Positions 48,316 through 57,408 of a stretch of DNA of 64,000 bases are shown here, in pieces. The first letter of the stretch is position 1; the number at the start of each line of letters is the position of its first letter. The notes beneath the pieces were generated by a model. That model saw only the letters and a list, made by a program, of their open reading frames with translations, did no database searches and had not been told where the DNA came from. The DNA lies in assembly GCA_958295855.1 (NCBI GenBank), contig OY282383.1, forward strand, positions 3,018,481 to 3,082,480. Direction: 5' to 3'. The position numbers and the translations under genes are program-made. This DNA comes from an uncultured Poribacteria bacterium (lineage in GTDB: Bacteria > Poribacteria > WGA-4E > WGA-3G).

Positions 48316-51282
48316 CTATAAAGAACGGGCCTTTCTTTTCGCGGCCAATAACCGCGTCATTGCACCTTCGGTGGGTTGCGGAGATGCTGCTTCAGGGGCT
48401 ATGTTGTCTACAACACTTTTGCGCTGCCCGCCCACCCCCTTCCGCACTGTCGCGTAGACATCGCTATTGGAAATCGTGCCTACGTCGGCTTTTTTGCGAG
48501 TGAGTCGTGTCAGCGTTTCTGGAGCAACCGTTTCAGATTGTCTGCGTAACTGCGCCCCGAGTTCAGCCAGATATCCACTCGCTATGCTGAAACGGCGGAG
48601 AATCATCTCTAATACAAACATGATGGCAGCGGCAACTAACAGTGCCTGTGCAAGCGATACCCGTTTTTCAATTTGCCCGCCCACCCGTTTCCGCGGGGAT
48701 GCTGCTATCTGAGCTGGCGTGGGTTTATAGATGCCGGCGGTGTCTTCTGCAAGCTTTTTTAGTAAGGTGGTATTGACACTGAATTCCGCATATTCAGCAG
48801 GATAGGAAATCGACACGATTCCGGTCTGACTACTTGCGTCCTCCTTCCGCTGCGCGGTGGCAATATAGGTGCCGCTGTCATGCATCTGAAATGTACCGCT
48901 GTAGCGCGTCGGCGTAATCTGTTGCATTTCAACGCGTTCGCTTGCGCCGTTGGGACCGGCGACGTGGAGGGTATAGGTTGCCTGTGACGAATGTTGCACA
49001 TCAATGATAACCTCTGCCACCCCGTTCCGAGGCAACACGCTGAGGTCGAAATCGGCATTTGCATCCCCAGCGGGGAGCGTCCAATTGACAACTTGCCCCC
49101 AAAATTTTCCGAAGTTGGCCCACGGAATCCATTCTTTCGCCCATGCCGGTTCCACATCCGAAGTCCACGCAACCGATTTTCCTAATCCGTAGTGCCAACC
49201 GGCAAGAATAGGTTCGTCTTGATGCGACCGGATGAAAACCTGTGCGAGAGCTTTCTCTGCAGTTGCAACGTAGCCGTAAAGCGGTGGTATTTGCCCCCGC
49301 GAAGCGGGGGTATTGCCTCTTAGTGGTGGTGAACTGATGCCTTCTAAAAGTGATGCCAGCGGGGCAGTGATAATCGGCTGGAACTCTTCCTGAACGATGT
49401 AGCTTCGTGTTTCTCTGACGGTGTCCATCAAAACCGACGGTAATTCTTGGACATTTTGGACATAGACGGAACGCCCACCGCCCGCATCCGCAAATTCATC
49501 GAGGAGCAGTTTATTGGCATCGCCTATTGCAATTGTCGTGATGCCGATGTGTGCATCAGCAATCCGCTTTGCTAAGTTGAGGAGTTGGGATTCCTTATCA
49601 TCAGATTTACCATCTGACAAAAGGATGATGTGCTTCCGTTTTGCATCAGCTAATTTGAGAATCTCATGCGCTCTTTGAATCGCAGCTGCCATCCTCGTTG
49701 TTCCACCTGTGGGCTTAAGCCTCGCAACATTTTGAAGGAGCGCACCGTGGTCGGATGTGAGCTCGGAGATGACGTGAACCGCTACGTTAAATCCGAGGAT
49801 TCCCGCAAGATCTTCTTCGTCAAGATTGTGGATGCCGGAGCGGATGCCTTCAATAGCAAGTTGAATCTTTTGGCGCGTCCCGACGTAGTTTGCCATGCTG
49901 CCGGATGTATCAATTACAAAGACAAGCGCGACGGAGTCCTTTCGTTCGCGCGGTGTCATCTCCACGGGGAGCGCGCGTTCTAAAGCGGTATCTGTATAGC
50001 CGCCTGCTCCGAAAGCCCGGTCGCCACCGATGACTACCAACCCATGCCCGAGGTCCCGGACGTAATTTTCTACGCGCTGCAACTGCTCGGTTGAGAGGGC
50101 ATCCGCCGAAACGTTGTTCAGAATCAACACGTCGTTGCGTTGGAGCTCTACCAATTCAGTTGGCATCTCCGCGGGTGACATCACCGCAACGACAAAGCCG
50201 TTCTCCTCCAGAATAGTTTTGGCCCACCCACCCGTTTCCGCGTGCTGTGCCTGCCCACCCGTTTCCGCGTGCTGTGCCTGCCCACCCGTTTCCGCGTTCT
50301 CCACTAGGTACAGCGCACGCGGTTTGTCCTGAACTTTTACAACGCCATATCCCTGATTATTTTCGAGGATTGCATCGGTTACGTTCAATTTCAGTTGATA
50401 TGTATGGCTTCTTTCTTCCGAAACCTGTTGCGCAGGTAAGGAGAGGACATGTCTGCCGCTTTGCAACGTCCACTCAGCCTCATCGATGAGCACCTCATCG
50501 CGATAAAGTGTAGCAGTTAAAGTTGGGATACTCCCATCGGTTTCAATTACTGCGTTTATCTTAAAACGTTGTCCTTTGCGCACCTGGGTGGGTAGCTGCA
50601 GCTGCGCTACCCGCACCGCATCGTTAACCGAGTCAAGCGGCATCGTCAATATTTCGACGTTGCTCGCTGAGAGCAACGGCAGGTAGTCTTTGACAGAGGT
50701 ACCGCCAGCGTTATGGATTCCGTCGCTAAACAGCACTATCCGCCGATGGTAGTTGTCTGGCAATAGGGCGATTGCGCGCTTGAGTGCAGTGAGAACATCG
50801 GTACCCTCTCGCCCAGCTGCTTGTTCGGCGAGTGTTTCCAACGACACCGTAGGCGCGCTTTCCAAAGGTCTTAAGAGGGGAAGTCGCGATTCGGAGGTTG
50901 TTCCTACCGACGGTTGCGCTTGCTTGGGGCGGATTTCTAATAAGACTGAAGTTTCCCTCGCGAAACTGATAATGCCGAACCGGTCGGTGGATTTCAATTT
51001 TGCGACAGCGGCGTTTATCTGTTTGAATGCTTCTTCGTGTTGTGCACGCGGGATGCTTTCAGAAGTATCAATGAGAAATACCACTGCGAGCTGCTGTTTC
51101 TCGTGTGTGCGGTGCAGGTTGGCTAAGGCGAGAATTGCACACAAAAGCGCGGCACCTCTGAGAGATAAGGTGATGCCTTTTCGCCACTTTGCCGCAATGA
51201 CGTTTGTTCTGCGTTGCACAAGGATAAGAAACGGAATTGCGGCGAGTAGGATTAAGAAGAGGGGAGCTCGGAAATCAAACAT
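48316..51282 (-). CDS. Membrane protein with two vWA domains
   Basis: A 988-residue protein: two N-terminal membrane segments (residues 1-60), a first vWA domain with DTSESI, a glutamine-amidotransferase-like region (about 330-410), a second vWA domain with DTSGSMA (MIDAS motif), a beta-sandwich domain, and a C-terminal membrane segment near AQALLVAAAIMFVLEMIL. Proteins of this type resemble BatA/BatD-associated or large vWA proteins of unknown role; protein-protein contact at the membrane is likely. Three 9-residue repeats AETGGQAQH lie near residue 345, and a class 1 palindrome encodes LRGNTPASRGQIPPLYG near residue 660. Confidence 0.8.
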   Translation of the reverse strand: MFDFRAPLFLILLAAIPFLILVQRRTNVIAAKWRKGITLSLRGAALLCAILALANLHRTHEKQQLAVVFLIDTSESIPRAQHEEAFKQINAAVAKLKSTDRFGIISFARETSVLLEIRPKQAQPSVGTTSESRLPLLRPLESAPTVSLETLAEQAAGREGTDVLTALKRAIALLPDNYHRRIVLFSDGIHNAGGTSVKDYLPLLSASNVEILTMPLDSVNDAVRVAQLQLPTQVRKGQRFKINAVIETDGSIPTLTATLYRDEVLIDEAEWTLQSGRHVLSLPAQQVSEERSHTYQLKLNVTDAILENNQGYGVVKVQDKPRALYLVENAETGGQAQHAETGGQAQHAETGGWAKTILEENGFVVAVMSPAEMPTELVELQRNDVLILNNVSADALSTEQLQRVENYVRDLGHGLVVIGGDRAFGAGGYTDTALERALPVEMTPRERKDSVALVFVIDTSGSMANYVGTRQKIQLAIEGIRSGIHNLDEEDLAGILGFNVAVHVISELTSDHGALLQNVARLKPTGGTTRMAAAIQRAHEILKLADAKRKHIILLSDGKSDDKESQLLNLAKRIADAHIGITTIAIGDANKLLLDEFADAGGGRSVYVQNVQELPSVLMDTVRETRSYIVQEEFQPIITAPLASLLEGISSPPLRGNTPASRGQIPPLYGYVATAEKALAQVFIRSHQDEPILAGWHYGLGKSVAWTSDVEPAWAKEWIPWANFGKFWGQVVNWTLPAGDANADFDLSVLPRNGVAEVIIDVQHSSQATYTLHVAGPNGASERVEMQQITPTRYSGTFQMHDSGTYIATAQRKEDASSQTGIVSISYPAEYAEFSVNTTLLKKLAEDTAGIYKPTPAQIAASPRKRVGGQIEKRVSLAQALLVAAAIMFVLEMILRRFSIASGYLAELGAQLRRQSETVAPETLTRLTRKKADVGTISNSDVYATVRKGVGGQRKSVVDNIAPEAASPQPTEGAMTRLLAAKRKARSL
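49280..49328 (-). repeat. Class 1 palindromic element inside the vWA gene
   Basis: GCGGTGGTATTTGCCCCCGC-GAA-GCGGGGG then TATTGCCTCTTAGTGG. It encodes GNTPASRGQIPP in frame. The core stem has G-C substitutions on both sides, so pairing is kept. Confidence 0.85.
50227..50297 (-). repeat. 27-bp tandem repeat (2.6 copies) inside the vWA gene
   Basis: CCCACCCGTTTCCGCGTGCT then GTGCCTG, repeated at 50227, 50254 and (partly) 50281. It encodes AETGGQAQH repeats in frame. Confidence 0.9.
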
Positions 51283-51474
51283 TCTTTTCGTTATTCCTTA
51301 CGGAGAAATCAGATTGCACGATAAGTCTAAGAATACGCTATAGAGCTCGTCAGAGGTTTTTGATGCTTTTTTTTTGTTGAACTCCCCCCTGGAGTCCTCC
51401 AAGGAGGGAGATTGTGACAGGCACGGCTCTGAACTGACAACTGACAACCATATTAAATGTAAGAAATAAAAAAG
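51283..51474. other. Short gap with inverted repeat and repeat copy
   Basis: It holds CTCCCCCCTGGAG...CTCCAAGGAGGGAG (51380-51408), a small inverted repeat, and the start of the AATGTAAGAAATAAAAAAGT repeat that runs into the DUF4838 gene end (51456-51499). Confidence 0.55.
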
Positions 51475-51499
51475 TTATTCATTAAAATTCACAACTTGG
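51456..51499. repeat. AATGTAAGAAATAAAAAAGTT repeat (copy 2) overlapping the DUF4838 stop
   Basis: Same two blocks as at 15615-15659. The DUF4838 stop codon (51475-51477) lies inside it, and on the minus strand it forms AAGTT...AACTT followed by T residues, a possible terminator. Confidence 0.65.
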
Positions 51500-53196
51500 C
51501 TGCGCAGCTCCTCAAAATACACTTCTGCTGCCTGCTGTTCCGCTGCATGTGTCATGCCATAACGCTGGCACAGCGCGATATATTCATCAATCAGGCCGCG
51601 CCGCTTTTGAGATGCCATATCTCCCCCAGCAACCAACATTGCTTTGTACGCCGGAATGGCGGCTTTTTCGACGCGCGCCCGAACCTCTGGCTTATCAGCG
51701 AGGGTTAGTGCCGCTTGGAAATAGCCAAAAATAGTTTGTGCGCTCTCCGCGTCTAAGCCTACCTCCGCCGGGGTGGGGAAACACCGTGGGTGGAGGTTTC
51801 TCGCCTCAGCGTTGTCGTGCAGGAAGGCGATGTAATCCAGAATCGGGGCTGCGGCAGCCTCATAGTGGAGATTCACAAATTCGGTTAAGACTGCCTGTTC
51901 GTCCATGTGTGGATTCCAGATAAGGTGCGACATCAGGTAATTCCGCAGATCGGAGAATTCACCCGTTAACCCGTTGCCGTTTGCTTGCATGAAAACCCCT
52001 TTGGCGTTGTTCTGCAAGAAGTAGCGGACGTTGGGAGCGATGCTTCGCAGATTTGGAAACGGCAAATCATAGGAACGGAAATTGGTGTTGTAGTTCCAAA
52101 TCCAGATGTCGTCACAGATTTTTCCCCACGCGTTCGTATCTTCACAGAACGCTTGATTCTGTTCGCAAGCCGGATTGTCGATGGCATGGAGCGTGCAACA
52201 TTCAATACTACAGAGCTGAATCTGCACGTTGTGCCGGGGGACAATCGTCTTAGGGGGTTTGCGGGTATACCAGTACGCAAGCGTCCCAACCCTGACATGC
52301 GGATGGACTTTTTCGATGCGTTCCGCAACTGCATTGACAAACGTCAGCTGCGAGCCCATCGGTGTTCCTTCTGCTTCATTGAGCACTTCGCACGGTTCGC
52401 ACCGGCAGTATGCCGCCGTATCCGCCTGACTGACGCTGATATTTGCCACATCAGGATGGTTGGTGAGGTGCTGAATCGCCGACTCCGCAGCAATCTCAAT
52501 AACCTCGGGGTTGGTTACACACAATTGCGGCCCGCCGCCGTGAGTATTCGTATCTCGCTTTCCCTCTACTAAGGCGTAATACTCCGGATGGCTTTCGCCG
52601 TAGGTGCCAAAAGGCACGAGCCAATGAAACGAATGATTGATAAGCTGCTGTTGGGTTTTCCCGCCAAGATTTTCAGCATCCGTGACCGTGTTGACTTTGC
52701 GTTTCGCCGCGAACTCTGGGGCATCTGAATTTTCCCGGTAATAGCTCCAGCGAAACGAAAAGGGTGGGGTATAGGTATAAATGCCGCAGGGTATTGTCAG
52801 GGCAGATGCATCAGGAATATAGGTATGAGCGGCAGTCAGAAATCGGATACCGATCAGCTCCTCAAGGAACTGGTACACCGCGTAGAGAATGCCACGCGGC
52901 ATGCCGCCCCTGATGTGAAGCTGGCTACTTTCAACAATGATTTCAATGTCCTCATCGCCCAAGACAGCTGCCCCTTTGATGGTGACTTGTCCACTAGTGG
53001 CATTGGTGTTCTCATGTGCGGTACACAGCGATAAGGTGGATTGGGTTGCTTGCCCAAACCATTTTTGGAACGCTTCGGCGGCATATCGTTCAGAATCGGT
53101 AGCGTCATCGGATATGACAATACGCCAGTCCTGCATCGCCGAAATTGCTAAATCACCACCAGAAGGGTGACATACGAGTGTTTTGTCCGTTGACAT
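51475..53196 (-). CDS. DUF4838-domain protein (glycoside hydrolase-like)
   Basis: A 573-residue protein: an N-terminal GH20/GH67-accessory-like domain (GGMPRGILYAVYQFLEELIG IR, typical of GH67 N-domains) and the DUF4838 TIM-barrel-like region with HSFHWLVPFGTYGESHPEYY, ISVSQADTAAYCRCEPCEVL and WIWNYNTNFRSYDLPFPNL. These occur in polysaccharide-degrading bacteria and are thought to act on carbohydrates, though catalysis is not shown. It lacks a signal peptide. Start ATG follows GAGG. Its end lies in a dispersed repeat. Confidence 0.8.
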   Translation of the reverse strand: MSTDKTLVCHPSGGDLAISAMQDWRIVISDDATDSERYAAEAFQKWFGQATQSTLSLCTAHENTNATSGQVTIKGAAVLGDEDIEIIVESSQLHIRGGMPRGILYAVYQFLEELIGIRFLTAAHTYIPDASALTIPCGIYTYTPPFSFRWSYYRENSDAPEFAAKRKVNTVTDAENLGGKTQQQLINHSFHWLVPFGTYGESHPEYYALVEGKRDTNTHGGGPQLCVTNPEVIEIAAESAIQHLTNHPDVANISVSQADTAAYCRCEPCEVLNEAEGTPMGSQLTFVNAVAERIEKVHPHVRVGTLAYWYTRKPPKTIVPRHNVQIQLCSIECCTLHAIDNPACEQNQAFCEDTNAWGKICDDIWIWNYNTNFRSYDLPFPNLRSIAPNVRYFLQNNAKGVFMQANGNGLTGEFSDLRNYLMSHLIWNPHMDEQAVLTEFVNLHYEAAAAPILDYIAFLHDNAEARNLHPRCFPTPAEVGLDAESAQTIFGYFQAALTLADKPEVRARVEKAAIPAYKAMLVAGGDMASQKRRGLIDEYIALCQRYGMTHAAEQQAAEVYFEELRSQVVNFNE

Positions 53197-53296
53197 AATG
53201 TTTCCTCAATTCTGTGTTGCTCAGTTTCTTGGCACACTGCATCCGCATCTACTAGATATTTCTGTGCCTTTTCTATTTTATCTGATTCTACCGTAG

Positions 53297-53318
53297 GGCG
53301 AGGGCACCGTGCCTCGCC
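53297..53318. repeat. GGCGAGG-type hairpin
   Basis: GGCGAGGGCAC, C, GTGCCTCGCC: an almost perfect inverted repeat in the gap 53197-53354, which has no other recognised feature. Confidence 0.75.
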
Positions 53319-53354
53319 GGTGTTCCAACACGTCGGGGACGCAGGGCCCGGCTG

Positions 53355-54437
53355 CTAACTGTCTATCGGTTCTGTTGACTGGACGACGTGCATCCCTGCC
53401 TCCGAAAACTGTGCAAAAGCGGCATCCGCTGGTGCAGTATAGTCCACTACGCCCGGCACAACAACCGGTGAAGTCAGGTCCTCCATCAGATAGATTTTCT
53501 TCGCTAACTCCGGGGATATTTGCTGAATTTCGGAAAGCAGATCGCTGATAGTCCAGGCGACACAGTGGCTTTTCGCCTGCCCTGCGATAATCACCCTGTC
53601 ATATCCTAACAGCATTTGGAGAAAGGCACTGTTTTTTTCTGCAATCGGTTTGCCCGCCGCGTCGCTAAGCACTTCCGGACAGAGGACTGAATAGTTTTCA
53701 GTCAACGGATTCTGTCCTTTAAGCTCATACCGCGTCTGACTCTTACGGGCAATTGCATGAAAAAAACACGCCTCATCAACGGCGGAGACAACGGCATGCC
53801 CAATCCCGCCCAGCATCGCGTGGTAAGGCCATATCGCGAGTGGGTATTTCTCATCTGTAGTGAGCGTTTTAACGTAGTGTTCACCATACGTCTTGAGCCA
53901 CGCGTATTGAAGTGTAAAGCTAGGAAAAATGGGTCTATTCCCAGACACATTTGGGTGCGGAATATCGCTCGGGAGATGGAGGCTACCAACAACGGCTGGA
54001 TTGACACGCCATCTGCCGCTTTCAATATCTGCTTGCGTAATCAGCGTCTGCAACGGAATTGGGTGCTCACCTGCATCGTTAATCCAGAAGACTTCGTGGA
54101 ATATCTGCATTGCTGTATGCGTATCCAGCGTGCAAGCGATTTTGCTAATATGGGGTAGATTTCGATAGATGAACTGACACAGGCGAACATTATCTTCTAC
54201 CGCGCCATTTCCCGACTCCCCTCCTACGAACAATTCATACCCCGGAATACAGAATGTATTTTGGACATCGACAAGCAGAAGGCAAGTCCGATAACTATCC
54301 TCGGATGCAGGTTGTATTGCATGCTGCTGTGCCCAGGCAAGGGCTTCCTGTTGGCGTGCTTGATATGGAATCCGCCACACCTGGTTTACCTGAGCGGTGT
54401 CGAAATGTGGTGGAAGTGGCAGTTGTTGTCTCGGCAT
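53355..54437 (-). CDS. Isochorismatase-like cysteine hydrolase
   Basis: A 360-residue cysteine hydrolase of the isochorismatase/nicotinamidase fold. The catalytic Asp is in LLLVDVQNTF near residue 70, the Cys in AGQAKSHCVAWT near residue 280, and the usual Lys region is in the middle. It is longer than typical members (about 200 residues) because of an extended central part. The substrate is unknown; nicotinamide or other amides are possible. The start is ATG 54437; an ATG at 54479 adds 14 residues without a ribosome site. Confidence 0.8.
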   Translation of the reverse strand: MPRQQLPLPPHFDTAQVNQVWRIPYQARQQEALAWAQQHAIQPASEDSYRTCLLLVDVQNTFCIPGYELFVGGESGNGAVEDNVRLCQFIYRNLPHISKIACTLDTHTAMQIFHEVFWINDAGEHPIPLQTLITQADIESGRWRVNPAVVGSLHLPSDIPHPNVSGNRPIFPSFTLQYAWLKTYGEHYVKTLTTDEKYPLAIWPYHAMLGGIGHAVVSAVDEACFFHAIARKSQTRYELKGQNPLTENYSVLCPEVLSDAAGKPIAEKNSAFLQMLLGYDRVIIAGQAKSHCVAWTISDLLSEIQQISPELAKKIYLMEDLTSPVVVPGVVDYTAPADAAFAQFSEAGMHVVQSTEPIDS

Positions 54438-54933
54438 AGTGTTGCCCCTATTTCTCATCAAATTGCGAGTGAACAACAAGCAATTTGATTTCGCTGTACA
54501 TTTATCAATGTCCCTAATTGGTGCCTTTCAACGTGCCGCATTTTGTTGCTAGTTTTCCTGTTGCCTCCACGGCTGCAGAAACATTCACTTTCAAAAAGAC
54601 GAGCGAATCCTGAAGTTTTCACTATCCTTTTTACGCACAGGTGTCTCTATATAAACGAACCCTCAATTTTGAAGGGCAGTCCTATTTAACTTCAAGTTGT
54701 AGGGCGCAGCGTGCAAGCTCATAGCCAATTTATAGCACCTTGCATTTTTTATCAAGAAAAATCGTGCTACATGCGTCATATATACAACGAGAGAAACCGG
54801 TGTGGCTCGGATTCTCATTTTTCGATTAAATGGTATCACCCCGCAAAGCGGGGACATACCCTCCTCTTGCAAGCGAAAACTTGCTGCGAAAAAAAAGATG
54901 GAGAAAAAATCTATTTTAGGTGTGACAAATTAC
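54438..54933. other. Divergent gap with a class 1 element
   Basis: About 500 bases between two divergent genes. It holds a class 1 palindrome (54831-54860) and otherwise no recognised gene or RNA. Confidence 0.5.
54831..54860 (+). repeat. Class 1 palindromic element
   Basis: TGGTATCACCCCGC-AAA-GCGGGGACATACC. It lies in what would be an artificial N-terminal extension of the next gene (from 54802). Confidence 0.85.
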
Positions 54934-56103
54934 ATGAAACAACATTTTAATCAATTACCAGATTTGAAGGAGAGGCGCGATCGCGTTGAAGAGCAGATGC
55001 GGCGTGCCCGCAGAAGCCTAGCCCGGCAAGCTTACGAAGCACGCATTCCGCTTGACATTCAAGAGGATTTTACAGTCTCTAAATTACAAGGCGATGTGAT
55101 GCTTGTTTCACGTGATGGTGCCTTGCATGACAAGGTTCGAGAACTTCTCCGTTCGGATGGCTACGGATGCGATATTCCGCAACGAACCTCCGAGGCAATC
55201 GGCTTGTTGAAGTTGTCTAAATATCGGATGATAATTGCGGATTGCATCCGCACGAGTCGGACGCGCCTCTTTGAATATGTTGCGCGGTATCAGCCGTCCC
55301 TCAAAATCATCACGATTGTTCCTAATCACGGGAGAGCGCGTGAATCAATGGCGCGGGGCGGTTACAGTTTCCTAATCGGACGCGATTTTGATCCGGAGCA
55401 ATTACGAACCTGTTTAGTCAGCTCCCTTCAATTGCAGCATCGGGTTTGCTGGCTGCTCGCACATGGCGAGCCTTGCAACCGATCCTGTGTTGACAGTTAT
55501 CAAACCGCTGACGATTTTGATGAACTGGATATGGATAACAGTCCTGCCGATGTTGACAGTTATCAAACCGCTAACGATTTTGGTGAAGTTGACAGTTATC
55601 AAACCGCTGACGATTTTGGTGAAGATGACGATTTTGGTGAACTGGATATGGATAACAGTCCTGACGACGAGGAGGAGATTGTTGACGATACCACTAATGG
55701 CATGGAGCAGGAGGTACTTGAACCTGTCACACACTCTATTCCCTGGAATCCGGTGTTGCGATCAGATTCAACATCAGGCCTCAGTGTTGATATACATAGT
55801 GCCACCTCATTCCGTATGGGGAAGATGGTAGCATTTAATATCCAATTCTATGCAACATCCACCATAACCGGGATTGGCAGATTGCGAGGTAACTACTTTT
55901 TTGATTTACCTTATGGGACTGCTGAAAATCAAAGATTTATAGGATTTCACGGCTCAATGGAGGAAGAAAACTCACGTGTGAGCGGGCTCCTCGGTAAAAA
56001 CAGGATTAGGATTATTATTGACATTGATGGTGGCACGGACGCTGCGACAGGTGCGTATACGCAGGCATGGGCAGGTGTTTCGGGTTTCTACTTGGCCAAT
56101 TAG
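54934..56103 (+). CDS. Receiver-like protein with acidic repeats and a tail-fibre-like C-terminal domain
   Basis: About 389 residues. A pseudo-receiver domain (residues about 50-160) has IIADCIRTSR at the phospho-acceptor position but lacks the usual acidic pair. A linker then repeats VDSYQTADDFGE and LDMDNSPAD, giving a strongly acidic stretch. The C-terminal part (SVDIHSATSFRMGKMVAFNI, YFFDLPYG, TQAWAGVSGFYLAN) resembles the beta-sandwich of phage tail-fibre or pyocin ends. This mix is unusual and its role unknown. The start is uncertain (ATG 54934 preferred; 54898 possible) because the region upstream is a palindromic element. Confidence 0.6.
   Translation: MKQHFNQLPDLKERRDRVEEQMRRARRSLARQAYEARIPLDIQEDFTVSKLQGDVMLVSRDGALHDKVRELLRSDGYGCDIPQRTSEAIGLLKLSKYRMIIADCIRTSRTRLFEYVARYQPSLKIITIVPNHGRARESMARGGYSFLIGRDFDPEQLRTCLVSSLQLQHRVCWLLAHGEPCNRSCVDSYQTADDFDELDMDNSPADVDSYQTANDFGEVDSYQTADDFGEDDDFGELDMDNSPDDEEEIVDDTTNGMEQEVLEPVTHSIPWNPVLRSDSTSGLSVDIHSATSFRMGKMVAFNIQFYATSTITGIGRLRGNYFFDLPYGTAENQRFIGFHGSMEEENSRVSGLLGKNRIRIIIDIDGGTDAATGAYTQAWAGVSGFYLAN
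55488..55670 (+). repeat. In-frame tandem repeats in the acidic linker
   Basis: Three copies of a roughly 33-bp unit (GACAGTTATCAAACCGCT core) and two of CTGGATATGGATAACAGTCC. They encode VDSYQTADDFGE and LDMDNSP repeats. Confidence 0.85.
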
Positions 56104-56177
56104 ACGGTAGCCTGATTGGAAAGCGCAAACGGCCTGCATTAGGTATCGGTTTTGCTTTTAGAATGCCACGAGTTGCG

Positions 56178-56203
56178 TATGAAAAATGCATGCATTTTTC
56201 ATA
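56178..56203. repeat. 26-bp perfect palindrome (TATGAAAAAT family)
   Basis: TATGAAAAATGCA then TGCATTTTTCATA, with no loop. It lies in the 290-base gap between two genes. Same family as 7771-7798. Confidence 0.8.
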
Positions 56204-56393
56204 GTAAACGTCACTGGCACAGAGCAGTTGCGAACGTGTCTTCAAAGTACGTTGAAACTACAGCACCCGTTTGTTCGTTACTTAAAAAGGGCGAACCTTA
56301 GCAACCGTTCATGTGTCTATAATTACGAACCAGAGGCAGTCAAGGAATAGCCCTTAGCCATTCCTTGTATTACATTTTTAGTCCGAGAAACGT

Positions 56394-56936
56394 ATGCCAA
56401 AAAACTTAGAATTCAAGGCGCGGTGCGAGTCGCTTGATACCCTTCAACCGAGGTTGGCTGACTTAAAGGCGACGCACCGTGAAACCATACACCAAGTGGA
56501 CACCTATTTCCATAGCCCGACAGGTAGGCTAAAACTACGGGAGATTGCCGAAATAGGTGACAACTGGCTCATCTACTATGAACGGCCAAACCAGCACACT
56601 TCGCGCTACAGTCAGTACCAGTTCTGCGAGATTGCAGAACCAGCTGTGCTAAAAAGTCTGTTAGCTGCCGCGGTGGGCATAAAAGCAATTGTCAAAAAAC
56701 AGCGGGCACTCTGGATGTTCAACAACACCCGAATTCACCTGGATACCGTTGAAGGTTTGGGGCAATTTGTTGAATTGGAGACCATTGAAAGTCCGCCCTT
56801 GACAGGCGAGATTCATTACCAAGTACAAACCGAAGCTGAAACTGTGGCGGAACATCAACACGTAAAAACCACTCTTGCGTTGGATACAATGGAACCGATT
56901 GCTGTCTCCTACAGTGACCTGATTTTGCCAATGTAA
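56394..56936 (+). CDS. CYTH-domain protein (class IV adenylate cyclase-like)
   Basis: A 180-residue CYTH protein. The N-terminal LEFKAR corresponds to the ExExK metal-binding motif, and it has IHQVDTYFHSPTGRLKLRE, LIYYERP, IVKKQRALW and RIHLDTVEGLGQFVELE, the conserved order of basic and acidic strands lining the tunnel. CYTH enzymes hydrolyse or cyclise triphosphates (class IV adenylate cyclase, thiamine triphosphatase). The short size fits bacterial CyaB-like proteins; which reaction is performed cannot be told from sequence. Confidence 0.85.
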   Translation: MPKNLEFKARCESLDTLQPRLADLKATHRETIHQVDTYFHSPTGRLKLREIAEIGDNWLIYYERPNQHTSRYSQYQFCEIAEPAVLKSLLAAAVGIKAIVKKQRALWMFNNTRIHLDTVEGLGQFVELETIESPPLTGEIHYQVQTEAETVAEHQHVKTTLALDTMEPIAVSYSDLILPM

Positions 56937-56998
56937 GGGGGCCGCCTGCCAGCGGATAGGTTCATGCAAAACATCTGAATTAGAAGGAGAAAATCACA

Positions 56999-57238
56999 AT
57001 GGGTTGTTCAATATATCGAAAACTTTTAGAATCTCACGGTGACCTGGGGAGCGAGAAAATAAACAAACTCCTAAAGATCTATTTACAAGTTCCGTCGTTG
57101 CCGACGTTACAGGCTGCCCGAGTGTCGTTGGGTGAGTTGAAAACGGCGTTGGGGCACCAAAATAGTTCTAGTGGGTTCCACCCGAAGCTAGTTCGGCAAT
57201 CGCTTTGTAAGAGGCGTTTGGGGCACCGTGCGGCGTAA
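56999..57238 (+). CDS. Hypothetical 79-residue protein
   Basis: A small basic protein (many Lys, Leu and Ser, no membrane segment) with a good AGGAG ribosome site before its ATG. No family recognised. It lies in an area of gene remnants, so it could be a fragment itself. Confidence 0.4.
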   Translation: MGCSIYRKLLESHGDLGSEKINKLLKIYLQVPSLPTLQAARVSLGELKTALGHQNSSSGFHPKLVRQSLCKRRLGHRAA

Positions 57239-57343
57239 CCTTTTGTTGTCATGGCAGGTCTCCGGGCCTGCCTATGCGCGTTTCTACAATAAGTTTGCGA
57301 AGCACTCGTGCTACGGACGCGCCTGCTTTATAGCCGAGAAAGG

Positions 57344-57385
57344 ATTGCCTGCACCAAAAGCGGAATCATCAATTCATGATTCAAC
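57344..57385 (-). pseudogene. Duplicate fragment of the 3' end of the deoxyhypusine synthase-like gene
   Basis: GATTGCCTGCACCAAAAGCG on the plus strand matches AATCGCCTGCACCAAAAGCG at the end of the gene at 58012. Translated on the minus strand it gives NHELMIPLLVQAILSRL against HHEIMIPLLVQAIKSRL. Only this end was found. Confidence 0.7.
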
Positions 57386-57408
57386 AACAAACCGATTATA
57401 TATCTTGA

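Noticed and set aside
54206..54232. GGAGGGGAGTCGGG in the isochorismatase-like gene as another inserted palindrome
   Set aside because: The encoded VGGESGNGAVEDN fits the family sequence, so it is native.
54802..54933. N-terminal extension of the receiver-like protein
   Set aside because: It includes a palindromic element and no family sequence.
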